A stretch of 64,000 bases of DNA from NCBI GenBank assembly GCA_050116575.1, contig JASFOJ010000001.1, positions 1-64,000 of the forward strand. The letters are read 5' to 3'. Position 1 is the first letter of the stretch; the number at the start of each line of letters is the position of its first letter. Below are positions 53,555 to 62,825 of the stretch, in pieces. The position numbers were made by a program, and so were the translations under genes. The stretch is from JAKEGK01 sp050116575. GTDB lineage: Bacteria; Pseudomonadota; Gammaproteobacteria; SZUA-152. The notes under the pieces are model-generated. The model searched no databases. It was given only the letters and a program-made list of their open reading frames with translations, and was not told the origin of the DNA.

Positions 53555-54663
53555 CACGTGGCACCCTGGGCGACGGGTAATTGCCGGTGTTTGCGTTTGG
53601 TTTTGTCGACAACCTTGCCCACCAGCTGACCGCAGGCGGCGTCGATATCATCACCACGGGTTTTACGGGTGATCGTCGTTAAATCGTGTTGCATTAATAT
53701 ATCTCGAAAGCGGTTAATAGCCGGATCCGGCGATCGGCGGTATTGGGTGGCGGGAAACGGGTTAAACGGAATAAGGTTCACTTTGGCCGGTACATCCTTT
53801 AGCAATCGCACCAGTTCCCTCGCGTGTTGTTCACTGTCATTGACACCGTCGAGCATGACATATTCTACGGTAATGCGCCGCCGGTCCGATCCCACGTAAC
53901 GTTTACAGGCCGCGATCAAATCCGCGATGGGATATTTCCTGTTGAGAGGCACCAGTTCATTACGCAATTCGTCATTGGGTGCATGCAACGACAGCGCCAG
54001 GCTGACGTCACTGACTTCACGCAATCTGTCCAGCGCCGGAATAACACCCGCCGTGCTCAAAGTAACGCGCCGCTTCGACAACCCATAGGCGAAGTCATCC
54101 ATCATCAGATTCATCGCTCTGACCACATTGTCAAAGTTTAGCAGAGGCTCGCCCATTCCCATCATGACGACATTGGATATGATTCGCTGTCCCTGCGGAT
54201 CAAAACCCAGCTCACGGTTGGCAACCCACAGTTGGCCGATAATCTCCGCGGTGGACAGGTTACGGTTAAAGCCCTGTTGCGCCGTGGAACAAAACGAGCA
54301 GGCCAGCGCGCAACCTACCTGGGACGAAACACACAAAGTACCCCGGTCCTGCTCGGGTATAAACACGGTTTCGATATGGTTACCCGAATCAATTTCCAGT
54401 ACCCATTTATGCGTACCGTCACTGGATCGCTGGCTGGCCACCACCCGCGGCAAGCGAATGTCCGCAATGTCGCCGAGCTTGCTGCGTAGCGCCTTGCTCA
54501 AGTTAGTCATGGTGTCAAAGTCACTGACGCCATGCTGGTATATCCACTTCAGAACCTGGGTCGCACGAAATGGTTTTTCACCAAGATCGGCGAAAAAGGC
54601 TTCCAGATCGGTGCGCGACAAATCCAGTAAATTGCGTTTTGACAATGACATATCTTTTTGCAT
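53554..54663 (-). CDS. rlmN: 23S rRNA (A2503-C2) / tRNA methyltransferase
   Basis: 369 residues. Radical SAM cluster CALACSFCSTAQQGFNR (CxxxCxxC), VVMMGMGEPLLNFDNV, STAGVIPALDRL, HAPNDELRNELVPLNRKYP and PFNPFPATQYRRSP; the C-terminal Cys in DIDAACGQL completes the methyl-transfer pair. It needs a 4Fe-4S cluster. It is 98 bp downstream of ndk. Confidence 0.97.
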   Translation of the reverse strand: MQKDMSLSKRNLLDLSRTDLEAFFADLGEKPFRATQVLKWIYQHGVSDFDTMTNLSKALRSKLGDIADIRLPRVVASQRSSDGTHKWVLEIDSGNHIETVFIPEQDRGTLCVSSQVGCALACSFCSTAQQGFNRNLSTAEIIGQLWVANRELGFDPQGQRIISNVVMMGMGEPLLNFDNVVRAMNLMMDDFAYGLSKRRVTLSTAGVIPALDRLREVSDVSLALSLHAPNDELRNELVPLNRKYPIADLIAACKRYVGSDRRRITVEYVMLDGVNDSEQHARELVRLLKDVPAKVNLIPFNPFPATQYRRSPDPAINRFRDILMQHDLTTITRKTRGDDIDAACGQLVGKVVDKTKRKHRQLPVAQGAT

Positions 54664-54761
54664 TGCTGTGATTAGACTGGCGAAAACCCCGGTTTACTCA
54701 ACTTATTAAACCCATTTCAGCCAATTGCCAGAATTGATCATAATTGCCGCCGTGCCGGCCA

Positions 54762-55193
54762 TTAGCGGGTCCGGGGGCACAGCTCATTATCCGCGAAGAA
54801 AAACGCGATCTCGGTTTTTGCGGTATCCGGTCCGTCGGAACCGTGCACGGCGTTTTCGTCAATAGTACTGGCAAAATCCGCCCGTATCGTACCGGGCTCG
54901 GCTTCCTGGGGATTGGTAGCCCCCATAATGGCCCGGTTTTGGGCAATGGCATTGTCCCCTTCCAGCACCTGTACCATCACGGGCCCTGAGGTCATAAATT
55001 CCACCAGATCCTTGAAAAATGGACGATCTTTGTGCACTGCATAAAATCCTTCTGCCTGTTCCTTGGTCAAGTGCAGCATTTTTGCGGCAATAATCGTGAG
55101 GCCGGCTTTTTCAAAGCGGGAATAGATTTCGCCGATAACGTTTTTAGCGACGGCGTCGGGCTTAATAATGGAAAAGGTACGTTCTGTTGCCAT
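54762..55193 (-). CDS. ndk: Nucleoside diphosphate kinase
   Basis: 143 residues. Start ATERTFSIIKPDAVAKNVIG, GPVMVQVLEGDNAIAQNR, MGATNPQEAEPGTIRADFA and catalytic histidine in NAVHGSDGPDTAKTEIAFFF. It balances nucleoside triphosphate pools. It lies 200 bp downstream of the 2OG oxygenase gene. Confidence 0.97.
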   Translation of the reverse strand: MATERTFSIIKPDAVAKNVIGEIYSRFEKAGLTIIAAKMLHLTKEQAEGFYAVHKDRPFFKDLVEFMTSGPVMVQVLEGDNAIAQNRAIMGATNPQEAEPGTIRADFASTIDENAVHGSDGPDTAKTEIAFFFADNELCPRTR

Positions 55194-55395
55194 GTTTTTC
55201 GAACTCCGGAATTAATACATATTATCCTGGCCCAAATCCTTCATCTGACGGGAAAATGAGACCGTTTCGTGGGTTAAACAGGTCATTATAACTAGGATCG
55301 GTGGTAAATAACTAGCGGCGATGAATGCCACCGGAGCGCTGGCGTCTTCCCCGTGGTGGATACCGCCTGACAGGGATATCCGAACAGGTGAGGGT

Positions 55396-56043
55396 TTACC
55401 GGGCCTCGCCGGGATCGATTTTAAAATCCGTCCGGGGCTTGTGGGTTGGACCGAAATTGGTGGAGAAAAAGCAGGCCAGCGACTGGCGCATACCGTGTTG
55501 CACCGGCAGCACTTCATGGGGAATATCTCCGCGGTTAAGCACCAGGGAATACTTTGGCAGGTTAACGGTATACTGTCCCCGCTCCGGATGGTAAAGCACG
55601 AATTCCCCCCCTTCAAAGGCATCGCTAAGCTGGAAGATGGCGGTGGCCAGGTAGTCCGGCGTGGTATCCCGGTCAATGTGGTGCCCGATAAAGTCCCCTA
55701 CAAACAGGCGATTAGCCTGGCAGCGGCGCACACATAGGGGCTGGGCACCGATAATTTGCCCAAAAAATCGCTGCATGGGATCGCTGAACAATACGTTTAA
55801 AAGTTGTTCGCTGCTGTCGTGCAGTAATTGCGGCCTGTCGACGTCATTAACGAAACGTCCCACCCACACCGAATGGGCATCACCGGTATCGCCGCCGACG
55901 ATCCTGGCATATTCGATATCCCGAACGATAGCCTCAACAGAGCGCCATTGTTCGGTGGACAACGGGATTTCGTCGCGAAGGATGACAACCGCTCCATCGG
56001 CTTCGAATTGATGAGCAAGTTGTTCAGTGGCTCGGGTTTGCAT
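55396..56043 (-). CDS. 2-oxoglutarate/Fe(II)-dependent dioxygenase
   Basis: 215 residues. Double-stranded beta-helix with the facial triad H122-x-D124 (HHIDRDTTP) and H176 (GDIPHEVLP), and the 2-oxoglutarate-binding arginine R186 (GMRQSLACFF). FEGGEFVLY is the conserved strand of prolyl-4-hydroxylase/PiuC-type enzymes. The substrate is unknown; protein or peptide hydroxylation is typical of the group. It lies between iscX and ndk on the same strand, an unusual addition to the ISC neighbourhood, and it needs iron itself. Confidence 0.88.
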   Translation of the reverse strand: MQTRATEQLAHQFEADGAVVILRDEIPLSTEQWRSVEAIVRDIEYARIVGGDTGDAHSVWVGRFVNDVDRPQLLHDSSEQLLNVLFSDPMQRFFGQIIGAQPLCVRRCQANRLFVGDFIGHHIDRDTTPDYLATAIFQLSDAFEGGEFVLYHPERGQYTVNLPKYSLVLNRGDIPHEVLPVQHGMRQSLACFFSTNFGPTHKPRTDFKIDPGEAR

Positions 56044-56242
56044 GTAAATAGATTAAATCACAATCGTCGATCACAATGTCAATGACAGACCGCCAAAAGC
56101 GACCGTCTACGAAAAGCGCCTATTGTATCGCAAAGATGCATGGTGTGGTGGTTATTATGAATTCGGCAGCGGGATAGCTGAATAATTATTGCCTCAGATC
56201 AAAAGATCAGGGCGTTTGTCCATGATGGCAACACATCGAATC

Positions 56243-56443
56243 TCAGTCACGCTCCTCGATCCAGGCCATCTGTATGGCTTCGAGGATTTTCTCGCCACAG
56301 TGTTCGGGATCATCGTCAAATTCATCAAGCTCCTGGCACCATTTCATCAAATCGGTGAAGCGCACTTTGCGCGGATCCACATCCGGATGCGCCTCATCCA
56401 GCGCAATGGCAATTTCCAGGCTATCGGTCCATTTTAATGACAT
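56243..56443 (-). CDS. iscX: Fe-S assembly adaptor IscX
   Basis: 66 residues, the usual size. WTDSLEIAIALDEAHPDVDP, VRFTDLMKWC, ELDEFDDDPEHCGEKILEAI and the end MAWIEERD are diagnostic. The acidic protein binds Fe(II) and IscS. It lies 24 bp after fdx, the last ISC gene. Confidence 0.97.
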   Translation of the reverse strand: MSLKWTDSLEIAIALDEAHPDVDPRKVRFTDLMKWCQELDEFDDDPEHCGEKILEAIQMAWIEERD

Positions 56444-56467
56444 GGTCGCGTTCCTTTTCTCCCGTAG

Positions 56468-56806
56468 TTAATGATTCTCGGAAACCATATTGATAGTGTA
56501 TTTGGGAATTTCAACCACCAGATCGACATCACCCACTGTGGCCTGGCAACTCAAGCGCGATTCGGGTTCCAACCCCCATGCCTTATCCAGTAGATCTTCT
56601 TCCTCTTCTTCGGCCTCATTAAGCGAATCGAAACCTTCACGCACAATAACATGACACGTGGTACAGGCGCAGGATTTCTCGCAGGCGTGTTCAATGGGGA
56701 TACCATTTTGCAGCGCGGCGTCACAAATGGTGGTACCGGGTTGTGCCTCGATCACCGCGCCTTCCGGACAAATTTCCTCGTGAGGTAAAAAAATCAATTG
56801 GGTCAT
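56468..56806 (-). CDS. fdx: ISC-type [2Fe-2S] ferredoxin
   Basis: 112 residues. The cluster cysteines are C42, C48, C51 (HACEKSCACTTCHV) and C87 (RLSCQATV), with the acidic segment NEAEEEEEDLLDKAWGL that docks partners. It supplies electrons for cluster assembly on IscU. It lies 49 bp downstream of hscA. Confidence 0.97.
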   Translation of the reverse strand: MTQLIFLPHEEICPEGAVIEAQPGTTICDAALQNGIPIEHACEKSCACTTCHVIVREGFDSLNEAEEEEEDLLDKAWGLEPESRLSCQATVGDVDLVVEIPKYTINMVSENH

Positions 56807-56855
56807 TCTATATCCGCTATGTAAACAACTAGTTTATGGTATCAGCCATCTCAGA

Positions 56856-58733
56856 TCAGGTATTAAAGTCATCGACCTTGTGGCCGGCCATGGCGGACTG
56901 GATGCTTTCATTCATACGCCGGGCGGCAAACTCGGTACTGACCTGGTTCAAATCCTCGATGGCATTTTTAATGGCAAGGTGGTCCGTACCCTGGGCAACA
57001 TCTTTGAGCAGCTGCAATTTCTCCTGCAGTTGTTCCCGTTCCGTTTGCGAGAGCAAGCGTTCACCGTCTTTTGCCAGTGCGCCATCAAGCGCCAAAATCA
57101 CCCGTTCGGCTTCGATTTGTTGTTCACGCAAAGCCCGCGCGGCAACATCCTGCTGCGCATGGGACATGGAATCTTTCAGCATGGTTTCAATTTCGGTGTC
57201 CGACAAACCGTAGGAGGGTTTAACCTGGATACTACTTTCCACGCCGGTGGTTTGCTCCCTCGCGCTCACGGACAACAAGCCATCGGCATCAACCTGAAAG
57301 GTCACCCGAATCCGCGCCGCTCCCGCCACCATGGGCGGAATACCGTGAAGTTCGAAACGCGCCAACGAACGGCAATCCGACACCAATTCCCGTTCCCCCT
57401 GCACCACGTGAATAGACATGGCGGTCTGGCCGTCCTTGAAGGTGGTAAATTCCTGGGCCCGGGCCACCGGTATGGTGGTATTGCGGGGAATAACTTTTTC
57501 CGCCAGCCCGCCCATGGTTTCAATACCCAGCGACAGGGGAATAACATCGAGCAACAGCACCTCGTCTTCGGCCTTGTTGCCCGCCAGCACGTCAGCCTGA
57601 ATGGCCGCGCCGATGGCAACCACTTTGTCCGGGTCTATATCCACCAGGGGTTCGCATTGAAAAAAATCGCGGACTTTGTCCCTCACCCGCGGCACCCGGG
57701 TGGATCCACCCACCATAACCACGTCTTCAATGTCCGCCGCGCTGATGCCAGCGTCACGCAATGCCCGTTTACAGGGCAACAGGGTTTTGTCGATCAGCGG
57801 ATCAATCAATTCATTGAACGTTGCCCGGCTCAGTTCACCGCGCCACTGCAAACCGGCACCGTCGTCGATGACGATTTCGGTACTGTCGGCCCGTGTTAAC
57901 GCTTCCTTGGCAGCACAGGCTTTATCCAGGAGCTGGCGCGCCAGCGACTGATTACGGTTATCGTCGATACCGGCCTGCCGCTTGATCCAGCCGGCAATCA
58001 CCAGGTCAAAATCATCCCCACCCAGGGAAGCATTACCCGCGGTGGACATGACCTCGAACACGCCCCGGTTCAGGCGCAACACCGATACGTCGAACGTACC
58101 ACCGCCCAGGTCATACACCACATGCACACCTTCGGCCTTTTTATCCAGGCCATAGGCAACCGCCGCGGCGGTGGGTTCGTTCAACAGGCGCAGCACGTTG
58201 AGATCCGCCAGTTTGGCGGCATCCTTGGTGGCCTGGCGTTGGGCGTCATCAAAGTAGGCGGGCACCGTAATTACCACGCCGGTCAGTTCCCCACCCAGCG
58301 CCTGTTGCGCGCGCGACTTTAATTGTTTGAGAATCTCGGCAGATACTTCCACGGCACTTACCGGGCCGGCAACGGTCTTGATGCGCGGCACTGACGAATC
58401 CGTGGCTTCAAAATTATATTGCACGTCGCCGCTGCTGACCTGAATGTCATCAACGCCGCGGCCCATAAACCGCTTAACAGAACTGATGGTATTAAATGGA
58501 TCCTGGCTGGCGCCGGTTTTGGCGGCACGGCCAACCATCGGCTCGCCTTGCTCCAGGTAACGAACCACGGATGGCAGCAGGTAATCCCCGTTCTCATCCT
58601 CCAGCGTTACCGCTTTGCCGCTGCGTACCGTGGCCACCAGTGAATTGGTAGTCCCTAAATCGATACCCGCCGCCAGGCGGTGCTGATGGGGTGAGGCGGA
58701 TTTACCCGGTTCACTGATTTGTAACAGAGCCAT
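56856..58733 (-). CDS. hscA: Hsp70-type Fe-S chaperone
   Basis: 625 residues. DnaK-like: AAGIDLGTTNSLVATVRSG, VVITVPAYFDDAQRQATKDA, VYDLGGGTFDVSVLRL and MVGGSTRVPRVRDKV. The substrate-binding domain follows from about 390 (DVIPLSLGIETMGGLAEKVI). It works with HscB to release clusters from IscU by recognising its LPPVK motif, which is present in the IscU here. It is preceded by a 195-bp gap from hscB, wider than in E. coli. Confidence 0.97.
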   Translation of the reverse strand: MALLQISEPGKSASPHQHRLAAGIDLGTTNSLVATVRSGKAVTLEDENGDYLLPSVVRYLEQGEPMVGRAAKTGASQDPFNTISSVKRFMGRGVDDIQVSSGDVQYNFEATDSSVPRIKTVAGPVSAVEVSAEILKQLKSRAQQALGGELTGVVITVPAYFDDAQRQATKDAAKLADLNVLRLLNEPTAAAVAYGLDKKAEGVHVVYDLGGGTFDVSVLRLNRGVFEVMSTAGNASLGGDDFDLVIAGWIKRQAGIDDNRNQSLARQLLDKACAAKEALTRADSTEIVIDDGAGLQWRGELSRATFNELIDPLIDKTLLPCKRALRDAGISAADIEDVVMVGGSTRVPRVRDKVRDFFQCEPLVDIDPDKVVAIGAAIQADVLAGNKAEDEVLLLDVIPLSLGIETMGGLAEKVIPRNTTIPVARAQEFTTFKDGQTAMSIHVVQGERELVSDCRSLARFELHGIPPMVAGAARIRVTFQVDADGLLSVSAREQTTGVESSIQVKPSYGLSDTEIETMLKDSMSHAQQDVAARALREQQIEAERVILALDGALAKDGERLLSQTEREQLQEKLQLLKDVAQGTDHLAIKNAIEDLNQVSTEFAARRMNESIQSAMAGHKVDDFNT

Positions 58734-58928
58734 GCGTTTGTATTTTGAAAAACTTATTTACGAGAAAATTAAATCCGAACCCTCATTGGAGGGGCGTGTT
58801 GTTATACGTATCCGCAATTTTATACGATTATACGGTTTACGGCTATGCCCGGGATCCGGCAACAAAGGTTTACGGCCTTCATTCAACTGTACCGCATAGC
58901 ATATATCTGCTGTTTGCAGCCACGGCAG

Positions 58929-59480
58929 TTATAAGATCTGCTCTTCCAGCGATTCCACTTCCTGGCGCAGCTTAACCAGAAATTGCATACGCCGCACGTA
59001 GTCGCTGACCTGTTGCGGCGCCTGATCATCTTCGTTGGCGAACAGAGTGGATATCGCCGCATTATATTCATCGAGCGCGCGTTCGATCTCGTGGGATACA
59101 TCCATCAGTATGGCGGTATCATTATTGGTACGTACCTGTTCCAGTTCTTCCCGTAACTGCATTTGTTGCATCAGAAATTCCGAATCCATGGACGTACCGG
59201 CATCCGCGGACAAATCGACACCTCTGCGTTTAAGCATATATGTCGCGCGTTCAAGGGGATTTTTTAATGTCTGGTAGGCCTCATTAATAAGTGCCGACTG
59301 TTGGACGGACAACCGGCGTTCCTGGGCCGACGCGCTGGCGAACTTGTCGGGGTGCACCGCGTTTTGAAGATCGCGATAGCGGCTGGACAAATCAGCCAGA
59401 TCAAGGTCATAGGATTCCTGCAAACCGAACAAACTAAAATAATCCTGTGTTAAATCTGCCGTAACCAAAGTAGACTCCAT
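58929..59480 (-). CDS. hscB: J-domain Fe-S co-chaperone
   Basis: 183 residues from ATG 59480 (ESTLVTADLTQDYFSLFGL); the ORF start 16 codons upstream is less likely. The J domain has the HPDKF motif in LQNAVHPDKFASASAQERR, with ALINEAYQTLKNPLERATYM. The C-terminal three-helix IscU-binding part follows. It activates the HscA ATPase and delivers IscU. Confidence 0.95.
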   Translation of the reverse strand: MESTLVTADLTQDYFSLFGLQESYDLDLADLSSRYRDLQNAVHPDKFASASAQERRLSVQQSALINEAYQTLKNPLERATYMLKRRGVDLSADAGTSMDSEFLMQQMQLREELEQVRTNNDTAILMDVSHEIERALDEYNAAISTLFANEDDQAPQQVSDYVRRMQFLVKLRQEVESLEEQIL

Positions 59481-59761
59481 TATCGAATTATTTCGCCAGC
59501 GCCCCAGGGCTGCGTCCGGTAACAACACAATTGTTTGCTCATAGTGGCAGTATGTCAGGACAGACAGAGTGAATAAAATTTATTGACCTGCACTAATTTG
59601 TTGTAATTTTATCAAACGAAACGCATTCAACGGTTCCGGTCAGGCATCATTACCGTTAGCAGTTGGCGTTAGTACAAAGCGGTCGTGTTAAATGTTAGTG
59701 TCAAACGTTGGTGATTAGCGCCAATTGTTGCAGCCGTTACAGTGTAGCGCTGTGGAAAATA

Positions 59762-60085
59762 TCAGACAGTAAAACTTTCACCACAACCACATTCACCCTT
59801 GACGTTGGGATTGTTGAATTTGAAGCCTTCATTCAGCCCTTCGCGTGTATAGTCCAGTTCGGTCCCATCCAGATATACCAGGCTTTTGGGATCGATAACC
59901 ACCTTGACGCCGCGGTCTTCAAACACCGTGTCATCGGGATTGATTTCATCGGCGAATTCCAGGACATAAGCCATCCCCGAACAGCCTGTGGTCTTAACGC
60001 CCAAACGCAAACCTACGCCTTTACCCCGGTTATCCAGGAAATCCTGCACGTGTTTTGCAGCGGCTTCTGTTAACGATATACTCAT
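59762..60085 (-). CDS. iscA: A-type Fe-S carrier
   Basis: 107 residues. The three cluster cysteines are C35 (TTGCSGM), C99 and C101 (ECGCGESF). Start SISLTEAAAKHVQDFLDNRG. It carries clusters or iron to 4Fe-4S targets. There is 281 bp between it and hscB and 76 bp from iscU. Confidence 0.96.
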   Translation of the reverse strand: MSISLTEAAAKHVQDFLDNRGKGVGLRLGVKTTGCSGMAYVLEFADEINPDDTVFEDRGVKVVIDPKSLVYLDGTELDYTREGLNEGFKFNNPNVKGECGCGESFTV

Positions 60086-60161
60086 GATTTACAACTTCTC
60101 TTTGTCTCACCAATCTATTAATACTTCTAATACTTCATAGTCAGTCTGGTACGACCGGTTA

Positions 60162-60545
60162 TCAATCCTGTTGCTTGGCCTTGTAGTTTTCAATGGCGGA
60201 CTTAATGGCGTCCTCCGCCAGTACCGAACAATGGACCTTAACCGGCGGCAATGCCAGTTCTTCGGCAATTTGTGAATTGCGGATCTCGGCGGCCTGCTCC
60301 AGGGTTTTACCTTTCACCCACTCGGTCAACAGCGAACTGGAGGCGATCGCCGAACCACAACCGTAGGTCTTGAAACACGCCTGCTCGATGACGCCGTTGT
60401 CATCCACCTTGATTTGCAGGCGCATGACATCACCGCAGGCCGGCGCGCCCACCATGCCGGTACCCACAGACGCATCGTCTTTATCCAGGGTGCCCACATT
60501 GCGTGGATTATTGTAGTGGTCCAATACCTTGTCGCTGTAAGCCAT
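60162..60545 (-). CDS. iscU: Fe-S cluster scaffold
   Basis: 127 residues from ATG 60545 (AYSDKVLDHYNNPRNVG). Ligands C37, D39 (GAPACGDVM), C63 (KTYGCGSAIASSSL) and C106 (KVHCSVLAEDA); the HscA-recognition motif LPPVK is at 99-103. It is the scaffold on which IscS sulfur and iron form clusters. A three-copy 11-bp repeat lies 30-62 bp upstream of the start. Confidence 0.97.
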   Translation of the reverse strand: MAYSDKVLDHYNNPRNVGTLDKDDASVGTGMVGAPACGDVMRLQIKVDDNGVIEQACFKTYGCGSAIASSSLLTEWVKGKTLEQAAEIRNSQIAEELALPPVKVHCSVLAEDAIKSAIENYKAKQQD

Positions 60546-60574
60546 AACGTTCAAATACCTTCAATAACAACTTC

Positions 60575-60607
60575 GATAACTTTGAGATAACTTTGAGATA
60601 ACTTTGA
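60575..60607. repeat. 11-bp tandem repeat, three copies, upstream of iscU
   Basis: GATAACTTTGA repeats three times without mismatch (60575-60585, 60586-60596, 60597-60607). On the isc mRNA it reads TCAAAGTTATC and sits between iscS and the iscU ribosome-binding site. Confidence 0.95.
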
Positions 60608-60728
60608 TTAATTTAACGCTATCACTGAGATAGCTTTTAATTCTATCTTTCTCTGACTTTCGAAAACTCTTTTATATATTATTAGACAATGATTCCGCAG
60701 CTTTGATTCGCCACCGTAACCTTTAATC

Positions 60729-61943
60729 CTAGTGTTCCGCCCATTGTACCTTTGACAAATCAACGCCTTCTTTATACATATCCCACAGTGGAGAAAGTTC
60801 GCGCAACTTGGCAATGGCCTTGTGCACCAGATCGATGGCGTAGTCGATATTCTCGTCTGTTGTAAACCGGCCGATACTGAAACGAATGGAACTGTGCGCC
60901 AGTTCATCGTTGCGACCCAGGGCGCGCAGAACGTAGGAAGGCTCCAGACTGGACGATGTACACGCCGAACCGGACGATACCGCGATTCCCTTCAATGCCA
61001 TGATCAGGGATTCGCCTTCCACAAAGTTGAAACTGATATTTAAAATATTCGGCACCTGATGCTCAAGATCACCATTCAGGTACACTTCTTCGATATCCTG
61101 GAGACTGTTATAGAGCTTGTCGCGCAATTGTGTAATACGGCGGTTGTCGTCCTGCATTTGCTCTTTGGCAATACGGAACGCTTCGCCCATGCCGACAATC
61201 TGGTGGGTTGGCAGCGTGCCGGAACGCATGCCGCGTTCATGGCCACCACCGTGCATCTGCGCTTCCAGCCGCACACGGGGCTTGCGCCGTACATACAAAG
61301 CACCAATACCCTTGGGACCGTAAATCTTATGGCCCGAAAAGGACATCAGGTCCACTTTCATGGCCTCCAAATCGATAGGCACCTTGCCGGCGCTTTGGGC
61401 GGCATCAACGTGAAAAATAATACCCTTTTCCCGGGTGATATCACCAATGGCGGCAATATCCTGGATAACACCGATTTCATTGTTCACGTGCATGATGGAT
61501 ACCACAATGGTGTCATCACGTAATGCCGCTTTCAGTTTGTTCAGATCAATCCGTCCGTTAGGTTCCGTATCCAGATAGGTCACTTCAAAACCTTCCCGTT
61601 CCAATTGACGGCAGGTATCCAAAACCGCTTTGTGCTCGGTTTTGCTCGTGACAATATGCTTGCCCTTTTTCTGGTAAAAATGCGCAGCGCCTTTAATCGC
61701 AAGGTTGTCCGATTCTGTCGCCCCGGAGGTAAAAATAATCTCCTTCGAATTGGCGTTGACCAGATCTGCAATTTGCTGGCGGGCATTTTCCACGGCTTCT
61801 TCCGCATGCCAGCCAAAAGCATGGGAACGCGATGCCGGATTACCAAACTCACCCTCTGGGGTTAGAAACTGCATCATCTTTTCCGCCACCCGCGGATCAA
61901 CCGGTGTGGTTGCGGCATAGTCCATATAAATGGGATGACTCAT
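60729..61943 (-). CDS. iscS: Cysteine desulfurase
   Basis: 404 residues. YMDYAATTPVDPRVAEKM, the PLP lysine in SFSGHKIYGPKGIGALYVRR, and the active-site cysteine loop VSSGSACTSSSLEPSYVL. The C-terminus GVDLSKVQWAEH is the IscU-interacting end of the group I enzyme. It provides persulfide sulfur for Fe-S clusters and tRNA thiolation. It is 300 bp downstream of iscR. Confidence 0.97.
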   Translation of the reverse strand: MSHPIYMDYAATTPVDPRVAEKMMQFLTPEGEFGNPASRSHAFGWHAEEAVENARQQIADLVNANSKEIIFTSGATESDNLAIKGAAHFYQKKGKHIVTSKTEHKAVLDTCRQLEREGFEVTYLDTEPNGRIDLNKLKAALRDDTIVVSIMHVNNEIGVIQDIAAIGDITREKGIIFHVDAAQSAGKVPIDLEAMKVDLMSFSGHKIYGPKGIGALYVRRKPRVRLEAQMHGGGHERGMRSGTLPTHQIVGMGEAFRIAKEQMQDDNRRITQLRDKLYNSLQDIEEVYLNGDLEHQVPNILNISFNFVEGESLIMALKGIAVSSGSACTSSSLEPSYVLRALGRNDELAHSSIRFSIGRFTTDENIDYAIDLVHKAIAKLRELSPLWDMYKEGVDLSKVQWAEH

Positions 61944-61992
61944 TACTGCTTATGCTCCGCTCGTTTGTTGTGTTTTTAACTGTATTCGTATT

Positions 61993-62039
61993 CAACTGAA
62001 ATACGCATTAAATTAAATAAGTGCGTTTTCTTTCAGTTG
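61993..62039 (-). repeat. Inverted repeat in the iscR-iscS spacer
   Basis: On the mRNA strand CAACTGAAA pairs with TTTCAGTTG (9 bp), and inside ACGCA pairs with TGCGT, giving a two-part 47-nt stem-loop about 50 nt before the iscS start. Nearby on the same strand are GGGGCA-CTTGTT-TGCCCC (about 62095-62112) and ACTTAAT-AAACG-ATTAAGT (about 62187-62207). Confidence 0.75.
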
Positions 62040-62243
62040 GTGCCTAATATTACCGAACCACATCCGGCTGGCGCCTGCCCTCGCACAATCGCGGGGCAAA
62101 CAAGTGCCCCACACCATCATTCGCTAGCTATAGCACTATAAATAAGGGCAAACTCGCCAATATTAAAGCCACACATTAATATGGCAGACTTAATCGTTTA
62201 TTAAGTTTTCATTCATGCCGCGGGTTGCACGGCACGGGCGGCG

Positions 62244-62717
62244 TCACTGGACGACGATCGAAGAACGGCTTTCCTGTTCCTGCCTCTCATCCTGACGTGC
62301 CGCGACGTTTTGAACGTTACGCTTTTCAACCAATTGCCCCAGGCTGATGCCATTGAGGAAGTCGTAAAGCTGTTCGCTGAGGTCCGTCCACAGTTGATGC
62401 GTTAAACATTCTTCGCCGTTTTGACAGTTGCCCTGTCCACCGCAACGGGTCGCGTCCACCTTTTCGTCCACCGCCGCAATAACTTCCGCCACGTTGATTT
62501 GGGTGGCCTCGCGACTTAAGCGGTAACCACCGCCGGGACCGCGGGCACTGGCGACCAGATCGCGTTTCCGAAGCTTTGAAAACAATTGTTCCAGATAGGA
62601 GAGCGAAATGCCTTGCCGTTGTGATATATCCGCCAGTGTAATAGGGCCTTTGGTGGCGTGAACCGCAAGATCTAACATTGCTGTAACCGCGTAGCGGCCT
62701 TTCGTTGTCAGTCTCAT
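62244..62717 (-). CDS. iscR: Rrf2-family Fe-S regulator of the isc operon
   Basis: 157 residues. Winged helix TKGRYAVTAMLDLAVHATKG, SLSYLEQLFSKLRKRDLVAS. The 2Fe-2S ligands are C92, C98, C104 and H107 (RCGGQGNCQNGEECLTH), at exactly the E. coli positions. The holo form represses the isc promoter. Two IscR-type boxes overlap two promoters upstream, so autoregulation is expected. Confidence 0.97.
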   Translation of the reverse strand: MRLTTKGRYAVTAMLDLAVHATKGPITLADISQRQGISLSYLEQLFSKLRKRDLVASARGPGGGYRLSREATQINVAEVIAAVDEKVDATRCGGQGNCQNGEECLTHQLWTDLSEQLYDFLNGISLGQLVEKRNVQNVAARQDERQEQESRSSIVVQ

Positions 62718-62825
62718 AGCATAACCCTTTGATTAAATTAAATAAACAGCAGATTTCGCAAGATATACAGAATCCACCGCCGTTTTGTGTATTTACAGAA
62801 TATCCCTTAACAAAATACTGTTAAT

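Noticed and set aside
56880..57899. A 339-codon frame opposite hscA.
   Set aside because: Antisense shadow of a well-conserved chaperone gene, with no independent features.
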